21,658 bases of DNA, from the IMG/VR virus record IMGVR_UViG_3300003324_000350, positions 1 to 21,658 of that record; one strand, 5' to 3'. Positions within the stretch are counted from its first letter, which is position 1; each line of letters opens with the position of its first letter. Below are positions 6,063 through 11,684 of the stretch, piece after piece. Both the position numbers and the translations under genes were made by a program. This stretch comes from a virus. The notes beneath the pieces were generated by a model. The model searched no databases. It saw only the letters and a list, made by a program, of their open reading frames with translations, and was not told the origin of the DNA.

Positions 6063-6576
6063 CCGGACCACCACCACGCGCCGCTCGCGGGCGCGTGAGG
6101 CCCAAGCTTCTGGTCTCGACGGTTTGGGCGTGCGGGAGAATGCCGATTCCGGCGCCGTAAAGGCCCCTAGAACCGACGATCCCCCCGTCCAACGCGGAAT
6201 CACCCTCACGTTCATCCTGCCCCTGCCGCCGAACCAGAACCGGGAGCAAGGGCATTGGGCGGCGCGTCACCGCCGCAAGATGGCGTACTTCAGCGAGTGC
6301 GATCAGTTGCAGGTGACGCGGAAGATTCCAGCGCCACCCGCCGCGCCGATGGCTCGCGTGTCCGTTCGTGCGCTCATGGTGATGCCTGCCGCAATGGACC
6401 CGGACAACGCGAAGTATCGGGCGAGCAAGTGGCCAATGGATTACCTGAAATCGCGCGGCTACATCGCCAACGACACGGCGAAGGTTGTGACGTGGGAAGG
6501 CGACCCCGAACAAGTCATCACGCGGAAGAATCCATCGTGGCTGCGTCTCACAATCACGCCCGCGGAGGCGGCATGA
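6043..6576 (+). CDS. RusA-like Holliday junction resolvase
   Basis: A 177-residue protein. From about residue 52 it matches the RusA fold: LTFILPLPPNQNR, then MDPDN (119-122) with the paired catalytic aspartates, then SRGYIANDTAKV with the third aspartate (about 144). RusA dimers cut four-way junctions symmetrically during phage recombination and before packaging. The first 50 or so residues are a low-complexity, basic and Ser/Thr-rich extension not usual in the family; translation may really begin further in. ATGs at 6043 and 6052 are both possible and overlap the previous gene. The stop overlaps the next ATG (ATGA). Confidence 0.85.
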   Translation: MRPMSRDRTTTTRRSRAREAQASGLDGLGVRENADSGAVKAPRTDDPPVQRGITLTFILPLPPNQNREQGHWAARHRRKMAYFSECDQLQVTRKIPAPPAAPMARVSVRALMVMPAAMDPDNAKYRASKWPMDYLKSRGYIANDTAKVVTWEGDPEQVITRKNPSWLRLTITPAEAA

Positions 6577-6776
6577 GAGCGGTCCTGACAAACGTGCTGT
6601 TGTTCCTGTTCGTGCTGTCGGTGATCGCTGGCTGGATCGCCTTTCTGGTGTTCGTGAGGCGTCGCCAACGCGCAGTCAGTGATTATCTGCTCCGCCACAC
6701 GCCACCGGCGCCCCACGCGCGGGGCGGCGCGACGGAGGCGCGGGCGGTGCGAAGCACCGGAGGGAGGGCGGAATGA
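6573..6776 (+). CDS. Small single-pass membrane protein
   Basis: A 67-residue protein. Residues about 5-28 (NVLLFLFVLSVIAGWIAFLV) form one strong transmembrane helix. Directly after it comes the basic cluster RRRQR, giving a periplasm-out N-terminus and a cytoplasmic tail by the positive-inside rule. The tail is polar and low in complexity. Start and stop both overlap neighbours by ATGA. A holin-like role cannot be excluded, but a typical holin/endolysin pair is absent here. Confidence 0.6.
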   Translation: MRAVLTNVLLFLFVLSVIAGWIAFLVFVRRRQRAVSDYLLRHTPPAPHARGGATEARAVRSTGGRAE

Positions 6777-7099
6777 GTGACCACAGGTGTCCCGGCTGCG
6801 GCGCGTTATGCGACTGCACGGGCGAGGAATGCACGCACGCCTACAGCTACCCCGACGAGTGCAACCGCGGCATGGAAGGGCGCGCGTCAGGATTCGGCAG
6901 ACTCGATCGGGAGTGCGCGGCCGCGCTCACCGACCGCCGCCCGTGTTTCCTCTTGGACGGCGCGTCCGCGACCGACGTGGCCAACGATTGCCTCGGCTGC
7001 TTCCGGGACTGCGACCCGCGCGGCGACGGCGACCACGAATGCGACGCGCCATTGCACACGCGTCCCACGGGCGCGACGGAGGCGCTGGGGGATGAGTGA
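6773..7099 (+). CDS. Cysteine-rich protein, putative zinc binder
   Basis: A 108-residue acidic protein with many cysteines: CPGCGALCDC (6-15), then EECTHAY, DECNRG, RECAA, PCF, and CLGCFRDCD (about 73-81), ending near HECDAP. His and Cys are spaced as in small zinc-cluster proteins. No catalytic motif is seen. ATGA overlap with the membrane-protein gene upstream. The 3' end carries GGCGCGACGGAGGCGC (7070-7085), also present exactly at 6726-6741 at the end of the previous gene. Function unknown. Confidence 0.6.
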   Translation: MSDHRCPGCGALCDCTGEECTHAYSYPDECNRGMEGRASGFGRLDRECAAALTDRRPCFLLDGASATDVANDCLGCFRDCDPRGDGDHECDAPLHTRPTGATEALGDE

Positions 7100-7322
7100 C
7101 GACGTGGGGTGCGGCATCGCCGCGGGGTGCGGCATCGCCGCCATCGCAGCTGTGAGTGAGCAAGCGATGCCGGATGTACTTGAGCGTATCGCGTTTGAGT
7201 GTGAGGAGACCGCGCGATTCTATGAGCAGCACCGAGAGTTTCCGCGTGCGAACTTCGCGCGGCGCAGCAGTGAGGACCTGAAACGCTTTATTGCCGAACT
7301 CCGTTCGGCCACGCCCCGATGA
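7092..7322 (+). CDS. Hypothetical protein with tandem GCGIAA repeat
   Basis: A 76-residue protein. The N-terminus MSDDVGCGIAAGCGIAAIAA contains an exact 18-base tandem duplication (7106-7123 and 7124-7141) giving GCGIAA twice. The rest (VLERIAFECEETARFYEQHR and on) is helical and charged. The start ATG overlaps the previous stop and follows GGGGG. Its first 24 bases match those at 7344-7367 with one difference, indicating duplication of gene starts. No family recognised. Confidence 0.55.
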   Translation: MSDDVGCGIAAGCGIAAIAAVSEQAMPDVLERIAFECEETARFYEQHREFPRANFARRSSEDLKRFIAELRSATPR

Positions 7323-7347
7323 GCGCGGGCGGGCGCGGCGCGTATGA

Positions 7348-7563
7348 GTGACGAAGTGGGGTGCGGCCTTCGCGCTCTGCGCGGTACTTGTCGCGACGTG
7401 CGCGAAGCGCGACGAGTACCGCGCGAACGGCCAGTACGAAGAACGCTGCCGCGCGCGCGGCGGCTACTGGCTGGACGATTCCATCCGGGTGGACTCTGTG
7501 CTGACCCGATGCATCGCCGCGCCGACGCCGATCATCCTCACGCAACCGGAGAAGCCGCGATGA
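7348..7563 (+). CDS. Small secreted or lipoprotein-like cysteine-containing protein
   Basis: A 71-residue protein read from GTG. MTKWGAAFALCAVLVATCAK is a plausible signal sequence with a basic start, a hydrophobic core and VATC as a non-canonical lipobox (Thr before Cys). The mature part has two further cysteines (ERCRARGGYW and LTRCIAAP). Small secreted proteins of this kind occur near lysis genes as spanin-like proteins, but no partner is visible. A competing ATG at 7344 in another frame would read MSDEVGCGLR and run to 7802; I prefer this frame because its stop is coupled to the next gene. Confidence 0.5.
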   Translation: MTKWGAAFALCAVLVATCAKRDEYRANGQYEERCRARGGYWLDDSIRVDSVLTRCIAAPTPIILTQPEKPR

Positions 7564-7802
7564 GGCCAACACTCGATGATCTTCGCCACCGCGCCGGGCT
7601 CCCCACGGCCCCACCGCCCCGGAACACGACGGAGCCCTGCCGGACGTGCGCGGACTACGGGCCGGGTGAGGTCGAGTACACGGATGGGCGGCTGTTCGGA
7701 TTGTGCTGTATCCCACGCTCGCGCGCGTTGCTCTACCAGATGCTTCGTTCTGTCGGTGTTCCACCCACCGCCATCATGCCATGCTGGCGAGGTGCCAAGT
7801 GA
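7560..7802 (+). CDS. Small protein with cysteine pairs
   Basis: An 80-residue protein: MRPTLDDLRHRAGLP helix, then CRTCADYG (about 23-30), then LFGLCC (about 41-46), then a helical C-terminus with one more Cys. The CxxC plus CC pattern could bind zinc. The start overlaps the previous stop (ATGA), and its stop overlaps the following GTG (GTGA). Function not recognised. Confidence 0.55.
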   Translation: MRPTLDDLRHRAGLPTAPPPRNTTEPCRTCADYGPGEVEYTDGRLFGLCCIPRSRALLYQMLRSVGVPPTAIMPCWRGAK

Positions 7803-8005
7803 GTGACGCGAACGACGTCCTGCGCCGATTGGATGCGGAACTCTCCGCAGGCGCCGAAGTCACCATCGTGAAGCAGGGGGAGAACGTGATAGTGACCGTG
7901 ACCGGCGGCACGCAACTCGTCGGGGGCTGCATGGCAGCCGGCGACACCGCCCACGACGCGCTCGTGGTGGCGTTCGATATGGACTGCGAGGACGACGATG
8001 AGTGA
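7799..8005 (+). CDS. Hypothetical protein
   Basis: A 68-residue acidic protein from a GTG coupled to the previous stop. An N-terminal helix (NDVLRRLDAELSAG) is followed by beta strands (EVTIVKQGENVIVTVTGG), with an acidic tail (DMDCEDDDE). It looks like a small phage protein of unknown role. The open frame reaches 7703, but that part overlaps the previous gene. Confidence 0.55.
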   Translation: MSDANDVLRRLDAELSAGAEVTIVKQGENVIVTVTGGTQLVGGCMAAGDTAHDALVVAFDMDCEDDDE

Positions 8006-8354
8006 CCTAACGATGCCAGCGGACGCGGCCGAGGTGCGCGAGATGGCGGACGCACTCGAACGCGCGTGTCGGCATCGGCTCGCGCCACTGCTCGTCGCAG
8101 ACATCCCCGCGACGCTTGCCCGCGCCGAGCGTTTGCGCGCCCTCGCCGAGCGGATGGCGGAGTGGGAACAAGTGCGACCAGACGAGGGGATCAGCGACGT
8201 GCCGGATGCGGTAGACGCGCTCCGGATGGCACTCGACTTCGCTGAGAATCACGGCTACGGCTCGACACGCGGCCTCATCGATGACCTTGAGCGCGCCGTG
8301 AAGAAACGCACCCGCGCCACGATGCTCGCAGCGCTGCGTCCGTCTACCACCTAA
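7998..8354 (+). CDS. Helical hypothetical protein
   Basis: A 118-residue protein, almost entirely helical, with heptad-like stretches (AAEVREMADALERACRHR; ERLRALAERMAEWEQV). No membrane segment or metal motif. It overlaps the previous gene by 8 bases. CCTAACG occurs just after the start (8006-8012), and its TAA stop lies in a second copy (8350-8356). No function can be given. Confidence 0.6.
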   Translation: MSDLTMPADAAEVREMADALERACRHRLAPLLVADIPATLARAERLRALAERMAEWEQVRPDEGISDVPDAVDALRMALDFAENHGYGSTRGLIDDLERAVKKRTRATMLAALRPSTT

Positions 8355-8359
8355 CGCTC

Positions 8360-8596
8360 ATGCCCCTCTCCTCCAAGTTCGCCCTGCTCCGCTGCCACGC
8401 GGCGATGATCCCCGTGGAGGCCCACCGGGCGGCGGCGCTCCGGCTCGTCGGGGAGATCGAGCGGGAGGTCGAGCGGCGGTTGCGACCCGTGAGCACGAGG
8501 CTGGCGCAGGCGGAGCTCGACCGGGAAGCGGCGGACCTCCAGCGGATCGCGGAGTCGTTAGGGCACGGGCGCGAAGCACCCCACGGGAGGAACTGA
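8360..8596 (+). CDS. Helical hypothetical protein
   Basis: A 78-residue protein rich in Arg, Glu and Ala, mostly helical (GEIEREVERRLRPVSTRLAQ). The ATG at 8360 has no clear ribosome binding site; an in-frame ATG at 8405 (MIPVEAHR) is an alternative. It may be a small coiled-coil protein. No family recognised. Confidence 0.45.
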   Translation: MPLSSKFALLRCHAAMIPVEAHRAAALRLVGEIEREVERRLRPVSTRLAQAELDREAADLQRIAESLGHGREAPHGRN

Positions 8597-8597
8597 G

Positions 8598-8825
8598 ATG
8601 ACCGAAGGGGCTACTCCCATGAACCCCATCCAGCGCCTCAAATCCTGGTGGCACACCGACGAACGGGTCGAGAGCCCGGACGCCATCGTACCCGCGCCTG
8701 ACGATGACGCCGATCCGCCTGACGAATGCCCTATGGGCGGCGACCACGACGTCGTGGAGGTCAGGGCATCCACGGCAAGAGGGGTGCTGTCGCGCTACTG
8801 CCGGCGATGCCGGGAGGATCTGTGA
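8598..8825 (+). CDS. Small putative zinc-binding protein
   Basis: A 75-residue acidic protein. The centre is Asp/Pro-rich (APDDDADPPDE). It is followed by CPMGGDHDVVEVR and a closing YCRRC, which together make a Cys-His / Cys-x2-Cys site like that of short phage zinc proteins. The start is supported by GGAGGAAC upstream. The stop overlaps the next GTG (GTGA). Confidence 0.6.
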   Translation: MTEGATPMNPIQRLKSWWHTDERVESPDAIVPAPDDDADPPDECPMGGDHDVVEVRASTARGVLSRYCRRCREDL

Positions 8826-9049
8826 GGGAGCACAAGAGAAACACGCCGCACCCCGCGATTCTCCTGTACCGCCGCGAGCGCCGGAGACGCGAGAAGCGCA
8901 GGGCGCTCGAGTGGGAGCAGTTGCGCAGCGAGCTCGAAGCGGCGTTTGCCGCGCAATCACTCGCGCTCCAGAACCCCCGCACCCACCGCCGCCGGTCGAT
9001 GCCCAACCTGCGGTTCGGGAAGAACGCGCCGAGGGCGTTAGGCGCATGA
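8822..9049 (+). CDS. Small very basic protein
   Basis: A 75-residue protein with a strongly basic helix (RRERRRREKRRALEWEQLRS, about 17-36) and a basic tail (NPRTHRRRSM). Likely DNA- or RNA-associated by charge alone. GTG start coupled to the previous stop; its stop overlaps the ATG of the HTH gene. CGTTAGG lies near its 3' end (9036-9042). Confidence 0.5.
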   Translation: MREHKRNTPHPAILLYRRERRRREKRRALEWEQLRSELEAAFAAQSLALQNPRTHRRRSMPNLRFGKNAPRALGA

Positions 9050-9312
9050 ACGACGTACGCCCGCCGATCACCCCATACACCCCACCGCGCCGACTCACCC
9101 CGGCGCAATACCGCGTCGTGGCCGTGATGTACCGCGATGACCTGTTGGAGTATGCGGACATCGCCGCGGCGACCGGGATTGGCGCACGCACCGTCAAGCA
9201 CTACATCGAGCAGATCGCGCAACTGCTCCCCGGCGACGGCAACCCCTTGCTCCGCGTAGCACTCTACGCCGAGCGCCTCATCGAGAGCTGGCCCATCGAG
9301 AAATCTGCATAA
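9046..9312 (+). CDS. Small LuxR-type helix-turn-helix protein
   Basis: An 88-residue protein, essentially one LuxR/GerE-type DNA-binding domain: LTPAQYRVVAVMYRDDLLEY (about 17-36) then ADIAAATGIGARTVKHYIEQ (about 37-56) and IAQLLP. This corresponds to helices 1-4, with recognition helix ARTVKHYIEQI. No receiver or ligand domain is present, so it is a stand-alone DNA binder. It lies at the end of the accessory run and before the late genes, the place of a late-gene activator. The palindrome just downstream (9311-9330) could be its own site. Start overlaps the previous stop (ATGA). Confidence 0.75.
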   Translation: MNDVRPPITPYTPPRRLTPAQYRVVAVMYRDDLLEYADIAAATGIGARTVKHYIEQIAQLLPGDGNPLLRVALYAERLIESWPIEKSA

Positions 9313-9330
9313 CGTGTCTTTAGAGACGTT
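9311..9330. promoter_or_regulatory. 20-bp imperfect palindrome, candidate operator
   Basis: AACGTGTCTTTAGAGACGTT has arms AACGT / ACGTT and TCT / AGA with one G/G mismatch on each side of a TT centre. It sits right after the LuxR-type gene and before the next start. Its size suits a dimeric helix-turn-helix regulator. Confidence 0.45.
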
Positions 9331-9364
9331 GCGGTAGAGCGCGCTCGCTCCCGATGTTACCCCC

Positions 9365-9655
9365 ATGTTGCCAGAGTTAGGTTCGCTTGCGCGCCTGACG
9401 CGTGAGCATCCGGAGTACTGGAACCATCGTCCCCGCGACCACAATGGCGCGGGGCTTTTTGTGTTTGGACCCCAAGAGGCCCGACCGTGGTGGTTCCTCG
9501 AGGTGCGGACGGGCGAGGCCAACGCCGCACCGGCCCACGAGACCCGCCAAGCCGCGTACCAGCGCATGGACGAGGAAAAGAACCGCCGCCTCCGCCGCAT
9601 GTCGCTCGGGGTGAGTGGCGTGTTCACGGGCCGTAACCGGCGCAGGGCCGCTTAG
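9365..9655 (+). CDS. Hypothetical protein
   Basis: A 96-residue protein with aromatic clusters (EYWNHRPRDHNGAGLFVFGP, then RPWWFLEVRTG) and a basic helical C-terminus (RMDEEKNRRLRRMSLG). No known motif. A gap of 52 bases with a palindrome separates it from the HTH gene, so it may be under separate control. Start ATG with no clear Shine-Dalgarno. Confidence 0.5.
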   Translation: MLPELGSLARLTREHPEYWNHRPRDHNGAGLFVFGPQEARPWWFLEVRTGEANAAPAHETRQAAYQRMDEEKNRRLRRMSLGVSGVFTGRNRRRAA

Positions 9656-9657
9656 GC

Positions 9658-9984
9658 ATGCAGTTCCCGTTCGAGTGGCTGACGAGAAAGAACAAACTGA
9701 ACGCACTGTACCAAATCGCACTCCAGACCCAGGAGCTCACCGTGGCACTTCAGGACCAGATCCAACAGCTCACCGCAGAAGTCGCGACGCTCCGTGGCGC
9801 GGTCACGACGCTCCAGGCTGCCGTGGACGCCGAACAGGAGCAGGTGGCCGCCGCGCTCGGCCTCCTCACGGCCGACAACCCGGACATCGCCGCCGCGATT
9901 GCTGGACTCCAGGACGCCCAGGCCGCGCTCGGCGCAGCGACAGCCGACGTGGCCTCCACGATCCCGGACGCGCCCTCCGCCTAA
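9658..9984 (+). CDS. Coiled-coil protein
   Basis: A 108-residue protein. Residues about 22-65 form a coiled coil (LQTQELTVALQDQIQQLTAE and on) with heptad leucines, valines and alanines. A helical Ala-rich part follows (LQDAQAALGAATADVAST). Such proteins occur ahead of packaging genes in many siphoviruses; some are trimeric virion fibres or accessory proteins. The function is not known. The TAA stop lies in GCCTAACA. Confidence 0.55.
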   Translation: MQFPFEWLTRKNKLNALYQIALQTQELTVALQDQIQQLTAEVATLRGAVTTLQAAVDAEQEQVAAALGLLTADNPDIAAAIAGLQDAQAALGAATADVASTIPDAPSA

Positions 9985-9990
9985 CACCCA

Positions 9991-10320
9991 GTGCCCCAAC
10001 GGCCACCGAGGGCGTGCGTGCGGTGTGGCAGGCCAAGCACGGACGGACGCTGCGCCCTGCACCCACGTACCGACCCGCGGCCTAACGCGGCACGTAGGGG
10101 ATATGGGGCGCAGTGGCGCGATGTAAGAGCGAAGGTGATAGCTCGTGATCCCATCTGCACCTCGTGCTTGGTGAACCCGAGCACGGACGTGGACCATCGC
10201 GTGCCGCGCTCGCGCGGTGGCTCCGATGATCCCTCGAACCTCCGCGCGCTCTGCCACTCCTGTCACTCGAGGAAGACGGCGAGTGAGGATGGCGGGTTCG
10301 GGAACATACGGAGTGCCTAA
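9991..10320 (+). CDS. HNH endonuclease, likely packaging-associated
   Basis: A 109-residue compact HNH protein. CVRCGRPSTDGRC makes an N-terminal knuckle; the HNH core is RDPICTSCLVNPSTDVDHRV, PRSRGGSDDPSNL, then LCHSCHSRKT. HK97-like phages that package at cos sites commonly carry such a gene next to the terminase, and there HNH and terminase proteins work together in cleavage. Here one further HNH gene lies between it and the small terminase gene. GTG start; the TAA stop is in GCCTAACA. CCTAACG occurs within the gene at 10081-10087. Confidence 0.85.
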   Translation: MPQRPPRACVRCGRPSTDGRCALHPRTDPRPNAARRGYGAQWRDVRAKVIARDPICTSCLVNPSTDVDHRVPRSRGGSDDPSNLRALCHSCHSRKTASEDGGFGNIRSA

Positions 10321-10345
10321 CAACATGTGGCGTGTAGCGTTAGGC
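10315..10345. repeat. Inverted repeat GCCTAAC/GTTAGGC
   Basis: GCCTAAC (10315-10321) and GTTAGGC (10339-10345) are perfect 7-base arms around 17 bases. The left arm contains the stop codon of the HNH gene. The pair resembles the outer core sites of an integron attC, but at 31 bases it is too short and lacks inner arms. Confidence 0.6.
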
Positions 10346-10350
10346 GCTGC

Positions 10351-10356
10351 TATATT
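10351..10356 (+). promoter_or_regulatory. Possible -10 element of a leaderless promoter
   Basis: TATATT ends 6 bases before the ATG at 10363, so transcription would begin at or next to the start codon. A TTGACA-like -35 box is not evident. AGGTG lies too close to the ATG to be a good ribosome binding site, which fits a leaderless message. Confidence 0.3.
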
Positions 10357-10362
10357 AGGTGC

Positions 10363-11118
10363 ATGCCTGAGCGTCCCGACGCACGCCACGCACGCTATCA
10401 GCGCGGGCTCGCGATTACGTGCATCTGTCGGCATTGCGGAAAGGAGTTCCATCCCAAGGCCAAGGACCGCACGCAATACTGCTCGCGCCAATGCGCGTTC
10501 GCAGCAATGCGAGTTCCAGGCAACGCTGTTGTCCGGTCTATCGTTGCCGGACTCCGCGAGCGCTCACGTAAGCACAGGCAGCGCACCGCAGATCAACGAG
10601 CGCTCCAGCGGTTCCGCGATGCGCGATACTGTCGACGGTGCGGTGTCGTCTTTACGGCCGGAGGTCGCGTATTCTGCTCGGACGTGTGCGAGCGCGAGTA
10701 TCTGCGCCCTGTGTCCAGGAGAGCGAAGGCAGCCCACTGCCGCCAATGCCGTGCGCCACTCGCTCATGCGTGTGGGAGAGGTCGCCCCAAGCAGTTCTGC
10801 AACCGCGTGTGCGCTCGTCACTGGTGGCAGGACCATCCCCGCTCAGGATGGAAGGAAGCGCGGAGGGATCACGAACGCCGTCGCAGGGCTGCCAAGCTCG
10901 GACTACCTAACGAGCGATTCAAATCAGTCGAGATATTTGAGCGCGACGCGTGGCGCTGCCGCCTATGCGGTGAGCCCGTCGACCGTAAGGCGAAGGCGCC
11001 TGATCCGATGTCGCCGTCTCTGGACCACATCGTCCCTCTCGCACGCGGCGGGCACCACACACGGGCGAACACGCAATGCGCGCACTTCGCATGTAACGCG
11101 AGGAAGGGCGCAGCCTAA
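10363..11118 (+). CDS. HNH endonuclease with several cysteine fingers, likely homing type
   Basis: A 251-residue protein. Three cysteine-rich fingers precede the nuclease: CRHCGKEFHP with YCSRQC, YCRRCGVVF with FCSDVC, and CRQCRAPL with FCNRVC. The C-terminal HNH core is IFERDAWRCRLCGEPVD, then DPMSPSLDHIVPLARGG, then ACNARKG. The core closely resembles stand-alone HNH genes common in actinobacteria. Finger arrays of this kind place the nuclease on a chosen DNA site, as in homing enzymes. It lies between the packaging HNH gene and the small terminase, as an insertion would, and both ends lie at GCCTAAC. The ATG at 10363 is preferred to an in-frame ATG at 10327. Confidence 0.85.
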   Translation: MPERPDARHARYQRGLAITCICRHCGKEFHPKAKDRTQYCSRQCAFAAMRVPGNAVVRSIVAGLRERSRKHRQRTADQRALQRFRDARYCRRCGVVFTAGGRVFCSDVCEREYLRPVSRRAKAAHCRQCRAPLAHACGRGRPKQFCNRVCARHWWQDHPRSGWKEARRDHERRRRAAKLGLPNERFKSVEIFERDAWRCRLCGEPVDRKAKAPDPMSPSLDHIVPLARGGHHTRANTQCAHFACNARKGAA

Positions 11119-11279
11119 CGCGGTGTGTCACGATGACACGACCGTCCGGATTCGGGAATCGGGCGGGCTGTGTCCACTTTTTGATAATCGCTTTTCTTCC
11201 TTGCTTGCCCCCCAAAAGACCGTGCGCCGGTCAGATTTGCACGGCCGCGAAATGGGAATCGGCCACTTCGTTTCCGCGC
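11119..11279 (+). promoter_or_regulatory. Non-coding region before the small terminase; candidate cos site, terminator or late promoter
   Basis: The gap holds three dyads: GTGTCA-CGA-TGACAC (11125-11139), GATTC-GG-GAATC (11149-11160) and GACCG-TGCGC-CGGTC (11219-11233). It also has an A/T-rich pyrimidine stretch (TTTTTGATAATCGCTTTTCT, about 11178-11197) with GATAAT (11183-11188) as a possible -10 element. In cos phages the cohesive-end site and terminase binding sites lie beside the small terminase gene, so it is the best place for cos here. The frame of the terminase gene stays open upstream to 11133, but the standard terminase start is at 11280. Confidence 0.4.
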
Positions 11280-11684
11280 ATGGCCGGTAGACCTCGGAAG
11301 CCGACAGCGCTCAAGATCCTGAGCGGGAACCCTGGGAAGCGTCCGCTGCCAGAGGAGCGCGAAGTCGAGCACGGGGCGGCTCAGAAGCCGGCGTGGCTCG
11401 CCACAAACCCGGACCCGATGCCGGCGATGGTGTGGGATGAGCTGGCGCCTGGCCGGATCGCCATCGGGCTGCTCACTGCTGTTACCGCCGAGGAGTTCGC
11501 GGTGCTCTGTGTGTACGTGGCGGAATTTCGCAGGAAGGGTGTCGCGATGGACGGCTCGGCGCGCAAGGATCTTCGCGCGCACCTCGGAGCATTTGGCTTC
11601 AACCCGTCAGCACTCGCGAAGCTAGGCATAGCGACGCCGAAGCCGGGACAAGAGAAGAAAAACCCGTTTGCCGGGATAGCGTGA
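11280..11684 (+). CDS. Terminase small subunit, P27 family
   Basis: A 134-residue protein that opens with MAGRPRKPTALKILSGNPGK, the signature N-terminus of P27-family small terminases. PLPEEREVE and a helical core (MVWDELAPGRIAIGLLTAVT; EEFAVLCVYVAEF) follow. It recognises the packaging site on concatemeric DNA and delivers it to the large subunit. The start is set by the family N-terminus. The stop overlaps the GTG of the large subunit (GTGA), so the two are co-translated. Confidence 0.9.
   Translation: MAGRPRKPTALKILSGNPGKRPLPEEREVEHGAAQKPAWLATNPDPMPAMVWDELAPGRIAIGLLTAVTAEEFAVLCVYVAEFRRKGVAMDGSARKDLRAHLGAFGFNPSALAKLGIATPKPGQEKKNPFAGIA

Noticed and set aside
9311-9400. tRNA-like fragments (GGTAGAGC, then GGTTCG)
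   Set aside because: The D, anticodon and T arms do not pair; the second part lies within a coding region.
10315-10345. Integron attC site
   Set aside because: Outer core sites match the consensus, but the element is only 31 bases, has no inner arms or extrahelical bases, and no integron integrase is present. Kept only as an inverted repeat.
8358-10491. Several - strand frames of 279-288 codons
   Set aside because: They oppose well-supported + genes (zinc protein, HTH, HNH) and show no domain.
11133-11279. N-terminal extension of the small terminase
   Set aside because: The family N-terminus (MAGRPRKPT) begins at 11280 and the upstream part has no resemblance to terminases.
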